Shown: in pieces, positions 56,458-64,000 of the stretch
Layout of the letters: every line of letters begins with the position of its first letter
How positions within the stretch are numbered: position 1 is the first letter of the stretch
DNA from: an uncultured Paracoccaceae bacterium
GTDB taxonomy: Bacteria; Pseudomonadota; Alphaproteobacteria; Rhodobacterales; Rhodobacteraceae
Assembly: GCA_947494675.1 (NCBI GenBank)
Contig: CANLVP010000003.1
Location: forward strand, 1-64,000
Length of the DNA: 64,000 bases
Reading direction: 5' to 3'
Notes under the pieces: generated by a model
Told to the model about the DNA's origin: nothing
Seen by the model: only the letters and a program-made list of their open reading frames with translations
The model's database searches: none
Made by a program: the position numbers and the translations under genes

Positions 56458-57350
56458 GGCGGGCCGGGCATCCAGTCAACCGACACATCCACACCATGCA
56501 GGCCAATGGAAACCACATCGGAAAACGTTTTGTCATGGCTCTCAAAAGCACTCTGCGCCGCCAAAATCTGGAACATGCCCAAACCGTTCGCTGACGACAC
56601 CCTCGCATTAAACACGCCAGAGCCGCCCGGGAAGATGCCGATAAACTGGCGAAGGTTTTCAAACGAAATGTCGTTCATCTGATCCGTCGTCAGACCGTCG
56701 CGAAACCCACGCATGTAGTGCACCGCATCGCGACGAATGTCGAAACGGCTGATGGGCAGGGCCCGCATCACCCGTTGGTTATGGTCAAACCGCAGGGTCA
56801 ATTCATTCAGGCGCAGGCTACCAAGGCTCAACTGCGCAGATTGCAGCGTGTCAAAATGCGCGCCGGTGACGTCCCCTGTCAATTGCAGCCCCTCGCCGCT
56901 TTTTGTGAGCAGGTAAACCGCCTCAATCGACAAGGCGGCCTCCCCGGCATTGCGCCGCAAACCGATTGTTAAATCCAACGGAGTGTTGTCATTCCACCCG
57001 CGCAGCACCAGGTCCAAAACCTCAACCCGCAAGGCCGTCGGCAGTTTGCGTCCCGCGACATAGGCCTCAGCGCCTTCCGCCTTCCAGCGGATCGCGCCAA
57101 ATGGCTGGTTGGGTCGGCGGACGCTGAATTGGGCGGCACATGTCTCTGTGTCTCGTGCAGTGACCCTCAAACCTCTGCTTTCGCCGGGCAAAGCGTCAGT
57201 CGTATCCAACCGCAACTCTGGCACGACCTCGCCCAACGTCTCAAGCACCGTGATCGCGCGATCATACATGCCCTGACACAGATCATCCGTCATGTTTGCA
57301 GCTGCTTGGCCAGGCAACAGCGCAAGCAAAAGGCAAAGAAGGCGCGTCAC
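56454..57350 (-). CDS. Exported protein of unknown function
   Basis: A 298-residue protein with a cleavable signal peptide (L-L-C-L-L-L-A-L-L-P-G-Q-A-A-A-N). The mature part is beta-rich, with two cysteines near the N-terminus (D-D-L-C-Q-G and E-T-C-A-A), a central L-R-L-N-E-L-T-L-R-F pattern and a Gly-rich C-terminus. I do not recognise a family. It starts with GTG overlapping the ftsY stop (GTGA), so it is translated with ftsY. Confidence 0.75.
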   Translation of the reverse strand: MTRLLCLLLALLPGQAAANMTDDLCQGMYDRAITVLETLGEVVPELRLDTTDALPGESRGLRVTARDTETCAAQFSVRRPNQPFGAIRWKAEGAEAYVAGRKLPTALRVEVLDLVLRGWNDNTPLDLTIGLRRNAGEAALSIEAVYLLTKSGEGLQLTGDVTGAHFDTLQSAQLSLGSLRLNELTLRFDHNQRVMRALPISRFDIRRDAVHYMRGFRDGLTTDQMNDISFENLRQFIGIFPGGSGVFNARVSSANGLGMFQILAAQSAFESHDKTFSDVVSIGLHGVDVSVDWMPGPP

Positions 57351-59185
57351 CCCTCGCGTCCGACCAATGCGTTGGCGAAGTCTTCGGGGTCAAAGGGGGC
57401 CAGATCGTCGATCTGTTCGCCCACGCCGATAGCATGGATCGGCAGCCCGAATTTATCGGCCAAGGCGACCAGGACGCCGCCCTTTGCCGTACCGTCCAAT
57501 TTGGTCATGACAAGGCCTGACACATCCGCAAGCTCTTGAAAAACCTTCACTTGTTGCAAGGCGTTCTGTCCCGTCGTCGCATCCAGCACCAGCAAAGTGT
57601 TGTGGGGCGCATCGGGGTCCTTCTTGCGGATCACACGGACGATTTTGGACAACTCTTCCATTAGGTCTGCCCGGTTTTGCAGCCGCCCCGCCGTGTCGAT
57701 CATCAGCAAATCCGCGCCATCGGCCTGCGCCTGGGCCATTGCGTCAAAGGCCAGTGAAGCAGGGTCGGATCCTTCCGGCGCGGTCAACACGGGCACGCCC
57801 GCGCGGTCGCCCCAGACTTGCAATTGCTCCACCGCGGCGGCCCGGAACGTGTCACCTGCCGCGATCACAACCGACTTGCCCGCCGCCTTGAATTGACTGG
57901 CCAATTTGCCAATGGTCGTGGTCTTGCCAGAGCCGTTGACCCCCACCACAAGCACCACCTGCGGCTTACGCGCATAAAGCGGCATGGGCCGCGCGACGGG
58001 GTCCATGATCCGAGTGACTTCACTGGCCAACAGCTCTTTGATTTCGTCGACCGAGAGCTTCTTGCCAAGCCGCCCCTCGGCCATGTTCGCCGTTACGCGC
58101 AGCGCGGTATCGACGCCCATATCAGCGGTTATCAGCAGCTCTTCGAGTTGCTCCAGCATGTCATCGTCCAGGGTCCGGCGAACGACAGTCTTTTTCTCGC
58201 GCCCAAAGAGGCGACCTAAAAGCCCCGCCTTTTCAGTCACTTCCTCTTCCGGCGCATCAAGTGCAGAAGGTTGCAGCGTCGTCATCGGCGCGACAACCGC
58301 TTCACGTGCGGGTTCTGCTGCCTGTTGGGCGGCTTCCCCCGCTGCGAGACGTGCGGCCTCGGCTTCCTCTTCCCGGCGCGTTTCCTCGGCTTGCCGCGCC
58401 TTTTCGGCTTCTGCCTCAATCCGCGCTGCTTCCTCTGCTGCGGCCTGCCGAGCGGCCTCAGCCTCTTCGGCCAGACGTTTTTCTTCTGCCTCTGCCGCCT
58501 TTTTTGCAGCCTGAGCCGCTGCAGCCTCACGGGCCGCTTCCTCCGCTGCGGCCTGCCTTGCGGCTTCAGCTTCGGCGGCTTGTCTGACGGCTTCTGCCTG
58601 TGCGGCAGCGGCGGCCTCAGCGGCGGCTTGGGCAGCGGCAGCACGTTCTGCCGCAGCAGCCGCCTCAGCGGCTTCTTCCTCTGCGGCAGCCTGCCGTGCT
58701 GCCTCGGCGGCAGCTTCTGCGGCTGCTTGGGCCGCAGCGGCTTGTTTTGCCGCATCGGCCTGGCGCGCCTCTTCGGCTTGTCGTGCTTCCTCTGCGGCGC
58801 GTGCAACTTCTACCTGTCGCGCCTCCTCTGCAAGGCGCGCTTCTTCAGCCGCCCGCGCGGCCTCAGCCTGCCGCGCTTCCTCAGCCAACCGGGTTTCTTC
58901 CGCTAACCGCGCCGCTTCAGCCTGACGGGCCTCTTCAGCCTGTCGCGCCGCCTCAGCAAGCCGCGCCTCTTCCTCCAGTCGGGCTTCCTCAGCCAGCTGG
59001 GCCTCTTCCGCCGCCTGAGCCTCCGCTTCCGCCGCCACTCGGGCCGCTTCGGCTTCAGCCTCTACCGCCGCGTTGACCGCAACCTCTTCCTCTTCCCCGC
59101 CATCGCTGACGATCGCGTCAAGACCTTCATCAATCTTGGAGGACGACCGGAACATCCGATCCTTGAGCTTTTTGAAAAACGACAT
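57347..59185 (-). CDS. ftsY: Signal recognition particle receptor FtsY with extended Ala/Glu helix
   Basis: Docks SRP-ribosome complexes at the membrane. Residues about 310-612 are a normal NG GTPase: G-V-N-G-S-G-K-T-T-T, D-T-F-R-A-A-A-V-E-Q-L, D-T-A-G-R-L and T-K-L-D-G-T-A-K-G-G. The N-terminal basic amphipathic stretch S-F-F-K-K-L-K-D-R-M-F can bind lipid. Residues about 35-300 are almost wholly Ala, Glu, Arg and Gln in E-E-A-R-x-A-E-type repeats, predicting a long single alpha-helix or coiled coil, far longer than usual in alphaproteobacterial FtsY. Confidence 0.95.
   Translation of the reverse strand: MSFFKKLKDRMFRSSSKIDEGLDAIVSDGGEEEEVAVNAAVEAEAEAARVAAEAEAQAAEEAQLAEEARLEEEARLAEAARQAEEARQAEAARLAEETRLAEEARQAEAARAAEEARLAEEARQVEVARAAEEARQAEEARQADAAKQAAAAQAAAEAAAEAARQAAAEEEAAEAAAAAERAAAAQAAAEAAAAAQAEAVRQAAEAEAARQAAAEEAAREAAAAQAAKKAAEAEEKRLAEEAEAARQAAAEEAARIEAEAEKARQAEETRREEEAEAARLAAGEAAQQAAEPAREAVVAPMTTLQPSALDAPEEEVTEKAGLLGRLFGREKKTVVRRTLDDDMLEQLEELLITADMGVDTALRVTANMAEGRLGKKLSVDEIKELLASEVTRIMDPVARPMPLYARKPQVVLVVGVNGSGKTTTIGKLASQFKAAGKSVVIAAGDTFRAAAVEQLQVWGDRAGVPVLTAPEGSDPASLAFDAMAQAQADGADLLMIDTAGRLQNRADLMEELSKIVRVIRKKDPDAPHNTLLVLDATTGQNALQQVKVFQELADVSGLVMTKLDGTAKGGVLVALADKFGLPIHAIGVGEQIDDLAPFDPEDFANALVGREG
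58310..59080 (-). repeat. Degenerate repeats encoding the FtsY Ala/Glu/Arg helix
   Basis: Successive units encode variants of E-E-A-R-x-A-E-x-A-R and A-A-A-E-x-A. The DNA shows many imperfect copies of GCCTCTTC(A/G)GC and related words. Such tracts can expand or contract by recombination or slippage, so length may vary between strains. Confidence 0.8.
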
Positions 59186-59249
59186 GGCCCGCGCCTTTAG
59201 TTCATTGTTGCAAATGACCTAATGCCGAATGGGCCGATTTGAAAGCCCG

Positions 59250-60035
59250 TCAGGCCGTGCGGCCATAAAAGCCAAGCTGCTCAGCTGGCGTAAACCGCGC
59301 GCCGGGGCGTTCATAATAGGTCAGAACCGCGATCATCCGGGCGCGGTCCCCTTCGACCGGGGTGATGCGATGCGGTGTGTTGACGCCCCGAAACACGTTC
59401 AACGTGCCGGGAATGACGTTCATCCGCTGGATTTCAGGATCATCCCCCGACAACAGCCGCGCAACACCGTCATAGTTGGGATCATCCGCCGTGCGCAAAT
59501 CCGTACGGTATTCAAATTCCCCTCCCTTTTCAGGGGCTTGCAGCAACAGCGTTACGGTAAATTCAGACCGGTCAAAGTGCCAATTCAGCGCCTGCCCAGC
59601 GCGGTAGCGCATCACATTGAACGCCGCCAGCGGGTCATCCATCGGGTAAAGCGCGGGCTTGTCCATCACTTGTGCCAGAAACCGGCGCAAGGGTTCCCAG
59701 TTGTAGACCGCCTCAACCACCGACCCTTTCAACTGATCATTGCAAAGCGTGTGGTTCGACGTCTCGAACTCCGCCAAAGCGGGGTGATCTGGCGCAAGAC
59801 CGGAAACATCCTTCTTGAAATAGATGTTGTGCCGCCGCTCGTGCCGAAACGATGCGGTGTCCATCAATGGGGTATGCGCGTCCGCCTCCGCCTGGGCCAC
59901 GTCCGCGCGCAGAAACCCATCCAAATTGAACATGCCTCCCGCAGCCAGTTCAGCCCGGCACCGCGTCACAAGCGCCTGATATTCATCGCTTTCTGTCTGA
60001 TCAAGCGGGAATGTCGCGAGGTCGAGCGCGTCCAT
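59250..60035 (-). CDS. 2-oxoglutarate/Fe(II)-dependent oxygenase
   Basis: A 261-residue double-stranded beta-helix enzyme. The iron triad is visible as H-F-D (L-N-W-H-F-D-R-S-E-F) near residue 152 and the distal His in N-T-P-H-R-I-T-P-V near 222, with the 2-oxoglutarate Arg eight residues later (D-R-A-R). The H-x-D form indicates a hydroxylase, not an H-x-G halogenase, though the overall sequence resembles the ArpA/HalD group. Its ATG shares its A with the stop of the formate dehydrogenase subunit. Substrate unknown, probably an amino acid or small molecule. Confidence 0.85.
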   Translation of the reverse strand: MDALDLATFPLDQTESDEYQALVTRCRAELAAGGMFNLDGFLRADVAQAEADAHTPLMDTASFRHERRHNIYFKKDVSGLAPDHPALAEFETSNHTLCNDQLKGSVVEAVYNWEPLRRFLAQVMDKPALYPMDDPLAAFNVMRYRAGQALNWHFDRSEFTVTLLLQAPEKGGEFEYRTDLRTADDPNYDGVARLLSGDDPEIQRMNVIPGTLNVFRGVNTPHRITPVEGDRARMIAVLTYYERPGARFTPAEQLGFYGRTA

Positions 60036-61720
60036 CAGATCTCTTCCGGGAAGTGCTCAATGACCAGCTTGATGGGGTTTGGCGCGGCCTGCCCCAAACC
60101 ACAGATTGAGGCGTCCGTCATGGCCGTGCAGAGCTCGCCCAACAAATCCTGATCCCAGCTGTCTTTTTCCATCAACTTCACCGCTTTCTCACAGCCCACG
60201 CGGCACGGCGTGCACTGGCCACAGCTTTCGTCCTCAAAAAACCGCAACATGTTCAAGGCCGCTGCCTTGGCGCTGTCTTGATCGGACAGGATCACCACCG
60301 CAGCGGACCCGATAAAGGTGCCAAGCGGTTGCAACGTGTCAAAATCCAGCGGCACATCGTTGATCGACGCAGGCAAAAGCCCCGATGATGGGCCACCCGG
60401 TTGATAGGCCTTGAAAACATGGCCCTCGGCCATGCCACCCGACGCCGCAATGATGTCAGTTATGGTTGACCCCGCAGGCAAAAGGTAAACGCCCGGCGCG
60501 GCTACCCGACCCGACACCGAGTAGGACCGCAAACCCTTGCGCCCGTTCTTTTCAGTACCCGACAGAACCTCTGGCCCCTCGCGCAGGATCCGCGCGACCC
60601 AGTGCAGGGTTTCGACGTTATGCACCAGCGTCGGCTGCCCAAAGATGCCCACTTGCGCCACAAACGGCGGGCGGTGGCGCGGTATCCCACGCTTGCCCTC
60701 GATGCTTTCGATCATCGCGCTTTCTTCGCCACAGATATAGGCCCCGGCCCCGCGACGCAGGTCGATGTAACCCGGTGCGACGATCCCTGCGTCCTCCAAC
60801 CCTTTGATCTCACGCGCCAAAATCTCCAGCACAGCAGGGTATTCGTCACGCATGTAGATAAAGACCTTTTCGGCCTCAACCGCCCAAGCGGCGATCAACA
60901 TGCCCTCAAGAAACAGATGCGGCACCCGCTCCAGATAGTAGCGATCCTTGAACGTGCCCGGCTCGCCCTCGTCCCCGTTCACCGCCATATAGCGTGGGCC
61001 GGGATTGGCGCGGACAAAGCCCCATTTCTTGCCCGATGGGAAACCCGCACCGCCAAGACCGCGCAGACCGGACGAGAGCACCGTGTCTTGCACCGCTTCC
61101 CAGTCGCCACCGTCTTTCAGCTCGGCCAATTTGGCATAGCCACCCTCGGCGCGATATGCTTCAAGCCCTTGATAATCCGGGATATGTGCATGAGTGTCAC
61201 CAGCCGCAATCGCGGCATTCACCTTTTCAGGTGTGGCATGATCGATATGAGCATGACCCAGTTCCAGCACCGGGGCCGTGTCACACCGCCCCATGCAGGG
61301 CGCGCGCAATACACGCACTTCCGAGGCATCAAGCCCCTCTTCCAGCGCCGTCTTCAACGCCTGCGCCCCAGCAAGCTCGCACGACAGGCTGTCACAGACC
61401 CGGATGGTCAGAGCAGGCGGCTTTGGCTCACCCTCTTTCACCACGTCGAAATGGGCGTAGAATGATGCGACCTCATAAACCTCGGCCTGCGCAAGACGCA
61501 TTTCTTCGGCGAGCGCACGCAAGTGCGCGGCAGACAGGCAGCCGTAAGTATCTTGAATCACGTGCAAAAACTCAATCAGCAGGTCGCGATCACGGGGCCG
61601 ATCTCCTAAGAGATCACGGACCTCTTGCCAAGCGGCATCATCCAGCTGACGCCCCTTGGGCGTATGACGGCCCTTGCCCTTGCCTGATTTCCAGACACCC
61701 TTGCGTTCATCCAGCGCCAT
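60035..61720 (-). CDS. NAD-dependent formate dehydrogenase gamma-beta fusion (NuoE-NuoF type)
   Basis: A 561-residue fusion. Residues about 25-175 are a NuoE/FdsG-like thioredoxin fold with a 2Fe-2S site (C-D-S-L-S-C and C-M-G-R-C). Residues about 195-560 are a NuoF/FdsB-like flavoprotein with the FMN/NAD motifs G-L-R-G-L-G-G-A-G-F-P-S-G-K-K-W and N-G-D-E-G-E-P-G-T-F-K-D, and the 4Fe-4S ligands E-S-C-G-Q-C-T-P-C-R. It would pass electrons from formate to NAD+. The catalytic molybdenum subunit is not in the window, so the operon is split or incomplete here; a hydrogenase or other diaphorase role is the alternative. Confidence 0.87.
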   Translation of the reverse strand: MALDERKGVWKSGKGKGRHTPKGRQLDDAAWQEVRDLLGDRPRDRDLLIEFLHVIQDTYGCLSAAHLRALAEEMRLAQAEVYEVASFYAHFDVVKEGEPKPPALTIRVCDSLSCELAGAQALKTALEEGLDASEVRVLRAPCMGRCDTAPVLELGHAHIDHATPEKVNAAIAAGDTHAHIPDYQGLEAYRAEGGYAKLAELKDGGDWEAVQDTVLSSGLRGLGGAGFPSGKKWGFVRANPGPRYMAVNGDEGEPGTFKDRYYLERVPHLFLEGMLIAAWAVEAEKVFIYMRDEYPAVLEILAREIKGLEDAGIVAPGYIDLRRGAGAYICGEESAMIESIEGKRGIPRHRPPFVAQVGIFGQPTLVHNVETLHWVARILREGPEVLSGTEKNGRKGLRSYSVSGRVAAPGVYLLPAGSTITDIIAASGGMAEGHVFKAYQPGGPSSGLLPASINDVPLDFDTLQPLGTFIGSAAVVILSDQDSAKAAALNMLRFFEDESCGQCTPCRVGCEKAVKLMEKDSWDQDLLGELCTAMTDASICGLGQAAPNPIKLVIEHFPEEI

Positions 61721-61889
61721 AACGTCCCTTTCGCATCTGTGGGGACCTTAGCGGCTGAGGTCCGCTGCTGAAATCGCAAAAGCGACATGGCAGAGCAGAG
61801 ATGCGCAGACCCCCGCGACGCACGCGGGCATCGGGCTGACCCCCGGAAATCTTCATGATATGGACATGATCGTTCGTCATAGGTGCCCG

Positions 61890-62900
61890 ATGCGCTTCTT
61901 TGCTTTTGCCACGCTCTTCCCGATCCCGGTGATCGTTGCCGCCGCCCTGTGGGGCGGGGTTTGGGTGTTGCCGGCCTTGGCTGTCATGACAGCTTTGGTC
62001 GCGGGGCTAGACCATCTGGTGCGCCGGACCACCCCGGCACAGCCAGACCAAGAATTCCCCGTGGCCGACGCGCTATCAGTGGTGCTGGCCGTCACCCACT
62101 TCGGCCTCCTTGGCATCGTGGTCTGGGGCCTGTCCCAGCCGCATCTGACCCCCTTGGGCAAGGTCGCGGTCTGGTATGCGGCAGGGCTCTATTTCGGACA
62201 GGTCAGCAATTCCAACGCACATGAATTGATCCATAAGCCCACGAAACTACTGCACAAAATGGGGATGTGGGTCTATATTTCGCTGGCCTTTGGGCATCAC
62301 ACCTCGGCCCATGTGCTGGTGCACCACCGCCATGTGGCAACGGGTGACGACCCGAATTCCGCGCGTCGCGGCGAAGGCTTCTACCGCTATGTCATGCGCG
62401 CATGGTGGGGATCCTTTGTGGCAGGCTATCGGGCCGAGGCCGCGCGCCTCGCCCGCGTTGGCCGCGGCCCATTGCACCAGCCTTACGTCATCTACATTTC
62501 TGGCGCCTTGTTGATGGTCGCGATCGCCGCTGGTCTGGGCGGCTGGCGCGGCGTTGTCGCCTACGCATCCGTCGCCGCCCTCGCGCAAATTCAGCTGCTG
62601 CTCTCGGATTACGTGCAGCACTATGGTCTCGTCCGTCGTGCGCGTGACGATGGCAAACCAGAGCCCGTGAACGACCGGCACAGCTGGAATAGCCCGCATT
62701 GGTATTCCTCGGCCATGATGTTGAACGCGCCCCGCCATTCTGACCATCACGCCCACCCCAGCCGCGCCTTTCCTGCGCTGACGCTGCCCGCTGCCAGCCC
62801 CACACTGCCACGCGCAATCCCCGTCATGGCGACCGTGGCGCTCTTTCCCCCGCTTTGGCGCAAGGTGATGGATCCAAGGGTGGCAAAATGGTCCGACTGA
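61890..62900 (+). CDS. AlkB-like alkane 1-monooxygenase / membrane di-iron hydroxylase
   Basis: A 336-residue integral membrane non-haem di-iron enzyme. Histidine boxes are N-A-H-E-L-I-H-K, H-V-L-V-H-H-R-H-V-A-T and R-H-S-D-H-H-A-H-P-S-R, with the extra D-Y-V-Q-H-Y-G-L-V-R typical of AlkB. Four to six membrane helices surround them. Roseobacters use such enzymes for terminal hydroxylation of alkanes or fatty chains with rubredoxin; no rubredoxin gene is nearby. ATG 61890 has an AGGTG site; in-frame ATGs at 61860 and 61866 are alternatives. The end overlaps the next gene by 13 bases. Confidence 0.87.
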   Translation: MRFFAFATLFPIPVIVAAALWGGVWVLPALAVMTALVAGLDHLVRRTTPAQPDQEFPVADALSVVLAVTHFGLLGIVVWGLSQPHLTPLGKVAVWYAAGLYFGQVSNSNAHELIHKPTKLLHKMGMWVYISLAFGHHTSAHVLVHHRHVATGDDPNSARRGEGFYRYVMRAWWGSFVAGYRAEAARLARVGRGPLHQPYVIYISGALLMVAIAAGLGGWRGVVAYASVAALAQIQLLLSDYVQHYGLVRRARDDGKPEPVNDRHSWNSPHWYSSAMMLNAPRHSDHHAHPSRAFPALTLPAASPTLPRAIPVMATVALFPPLWRKVMDPRVAKWSD

Positions 62901-63277
62901 GCCTTCTTTTGGCGGTCCTCGCCGCCCCCGCAATTGCCGAAAACCCCATGAGTGGGAATGCCTTCGACGCCTATGCCACGGGGCGCACGCTGACGTTCGG
63001 ATTGCCCGACGGCACACGCTTTGGCGTTGAACAATATCTGCCGGATCGCCGGGTCATCTGGTCCCCGCGCGATGGCAGCTGCACCGACGGCACTTGGTAT
63101 GAGGATGGCACAAACATCTGTTTTCTTTACGAAAACGATCCTGTCCCAAAATGCTGGGACGTGTTTCGCACCCCCGACGGCATCCGCGCAGAATTTGCAG
63201 GCGAACCGGGTGGCACCGTGCTGTTCGAAGCGGTGGAAGACCCCGAGCCGCTCATCTGCGGCGATCTTTTTTCCTAG
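62888..63277 (+). CDS. Small exported cysteine-containing protein
   Basis: A 129-residue protein with a clear signal peptide (M-V-R-L-S-L-L-L-A-V-L-A-A-P-A-I-A-E). The mature part has four cysteines (D-G-S-C-T, N-I-C-F, P-K-C-W, L-I-C-G) likely paired as disulfides, and a W-x-x-x-x-x-C pattern seen in unnamed roseobacter proteins. Function unknown. An AGGGTGG site precedes ATG 62888 within the end of the AlkB gene, implying co-translation. It ends tail-to-tail with xseA, overlapping by four bases. Confidence 0.8.
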   Translation: MVRLSLLLAVLAAPAIAENPMSGNAFDAYATGRTLTFGLPDGTRFGVEQYLPDRRVIWSPRDGSCTDGTWYEDGTNICFLYENDPVPKCWDVFRTPDGIRAEFAGEPGGTVLFEAVEDPEPLICGDLFS

Positions 63278-64000
63278 AAAAGACTGCCCTGATCCTCTGG
63301 CTCTGGCTTGCCCGGCTTCGCCTTGCCATTCAGCGCCAACCGTCCATCGGCAAATTCGACCTCGAGCGCCCGCGCAGACTTGGCCGCCGCGACACTGGTG
63401 ACGACTTCACCATCGCCCCGCACCACAGCATATCCCCGCTTGAGCGTTTCTTTATATCCCAAGGTCTCCCGCAATCGATCCAGCGCATCCAACCGCGTAA
63501 CCCGTTCGGCCTGCTGACGCCCTGCCCGGTCCGACAACCGCCGCAACAGCCCGTCAAAACGCTCTCGCGGACGGGTCACATCTGGTGCGCGCAGCTGCTG
63601 CTGATCATGGGCACGGCGGGCATCCGACACGCGCCGTTCAAGCGCTGGCAAAAGCCGCGCATTCAAATCATCAAGCCGCCGCTGATGATCCGCAATCGTG
63701 CGGCGCAGCATACCGGGACGCAAGGCCGCTTCGGACAATTGCACCCGCTTCTTGGACGCTGCTGCACGCAGGGCATTCGGCAGATTTTCCGCCACAAAAT
63801 CAAAGCGTTGGCGTGGGCCTTCCACCAAAGCTTCTACCTTCGGCAAAGCCCGACCCAAATCCCGCACCCGCTGCGCCCTCATATCCACGGCCCCTGTCAG
63901 GGCCCGCGTCAACCGCGCACCTTGCTGATCAGCCCAAGCCAAAAGTTCCATCCGCACCGGCACTGCGATTTCCGCCGCCGCTGTCGGCGTGGGCGCGCGC
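63274..64000 (-). CDS. xseA: Exodeoxyribonuclease VII large subunit, C-terminal part
   Basis: The visible 240 or so codons read from the right edge (R-A-P-T-P-T-A-A-A-E-I-A-V-P-V-R) through a long coiled-coil region to the conserved C-terminal segment L-G-Y-K-E-T-L-K-R-G-Y-A-V-V-R, diagnostic of XseA. The N-terminal OB-fold and catalytic domain lie outside the window. Exonuclease VII trims single-stranded DNA in repair, together with XseB. Confidence 0.93.
   Translation of the reverse strand, partial: RAPTPTAAAEIAVPVRMELLAWADQQGARLTRALTGAVDMRAQRVRDLGRALPKVEALVEGPRQRFDFVAENLPNALRAAASKKRVQLSEAALRPGMLRRTIADHQRRLDDLNARLLPALERRVSDARRAHDQQQLRAPDVTRPRERFDGLLRRLSDRAGRQQAERVTRLDALDRLRETLGYKETLKRGYAVVRGDGEVVTSVAAAKSARALEVEFADGRLALNGKAKPGKPEPEDQGSLF

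Noticed and set aside
58271-58906. A plus-strand frame rich in Cys, Leu, Gly and Phe, and a neighbouring Pro/Leu-rich frame
   Set aside because: Both are read-outs of the repetitive ftsY helix region on the wrong strand or frame; low-complexity coding DNA produces such open frames.
58310-59080. Repeat tract considered as a CRISPR or tandem-repeat array
   Set aside because: Units are degenerate, in frame, and encode a continuous helix in ftsY; there are no spacers.
59250-60035. 2OG enzyme as an amino-acid halogenase
   Set aside because: The iron site reads H-F-D; halogenases of this fold need Gly or Ala in place of Asp.

Overview
The window comes from the chromosome of a Roseobacter-group alphaproteobacterium (Rhodobacteraceae; by eye closest to Loktanella/Yoonia-like genomes, genus not provable from this alone). 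The signs are high G+C coding sequence, single-gene ctaD, a tmk-holB-tatD-MBL cluster, a glyQ-fkbM-small membrane protein-glyS operon, a VPLPA-CTERM protein, a SAM-II riboswitch before metZ and a CtrA-type TTAA-N7-TTAA box. Nearly all of it is core or lineage-typical chromosome. I see no prophage, CRISPR array, insertion sequence or defence island. Two tRNA genes are present, Ser(UGA) and Leu(GAG).

Layout. 1-1160: the start of an RTX repeat protein, a long stretch without a gene, and tRNA-Ser. 1410-7734: an envelope and replication run (SPOR lipoprotein, D,D-carboxypeptidase, tmk, holB, tatD, MBL hydrolase, AEC transporter) with tight or overlapping junctions. 7736-13268, minus strand: a polyamine-type ABC importer with unusually enlarged permeases and a DUF1330 gene inside the operon. 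13401-19804: two large c-di-GMP enzymes around tRNA-Leu, a DUF2306 membrane protein, a membrane LytTR regulator and lipB. 19963-25433: ctaD with a terminator, a VPLPA-CTERM surface protein, DUF2244, a YqeY-like protein and carA. 25478-34511: a membrane GT2 glycosyltransferase behind a CtrA box, a GntR regulator, a UbiH-type hydroxylase, a class V aminotransferase, a diguanylate cyclase, a pair of Lrp regulators divergent from ilvC, a GNAT enzyme with a C-terminal membrane segment and a small exported protein. 34597-46552: a DMT exporter, then minus-strand glmM-folP-folB, a cell-wall hydrolase, a divergent PPDK, and the glyQ...glyS operon. 46728-54935: a SPOR/peptidoglycan-binding protein with a dead protease domain, a TPP enzyme with TrkH, folE2, metZ with its riboswitch, and a PilZ protein. 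54932-64000: yciB, a DMT transporter, an exported protein, ftsY with a very long Ala/Glu helix, a 2OG oxygenase, a fused formate dehydrogenase gamma-beta subunit, an AlkB-like hydroxylase, a small exported protein and the end of xseA.

How genes work together. Cell-envelope functions recur (SPOR lipoprotein, DacA-type PBP, GlmM, SleB-type hydrolase, SPOR/PG-binding pseudoprotease). So does c-di-GMP signalling (one GGDEF, two GGDEF-EAL, one PilZ, and possibly the MshEN-like domain of the GT2 enzyme). Folate biosynthesis is represented by folP, folB and folE2, and methionine synthesis by metZ under SAM control.

The most unusual observations are: a trypsin-fold protein whose His, Asp and Ser are all replaced (46728-48470); a compositionally foreign charged helical insertion in GlyS (about 42735-42985); an amino-acid-kinase-like C-terminal domain on FolB; a CtrA box in front of a GT2 enzyme with an N-terminal MshEN-like domain; and a SAM-II riboswitch followed by an intrinsic terminator. 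No wholly new multi-gene system is evident. These single-gene and regulatory oddities are the best leads.
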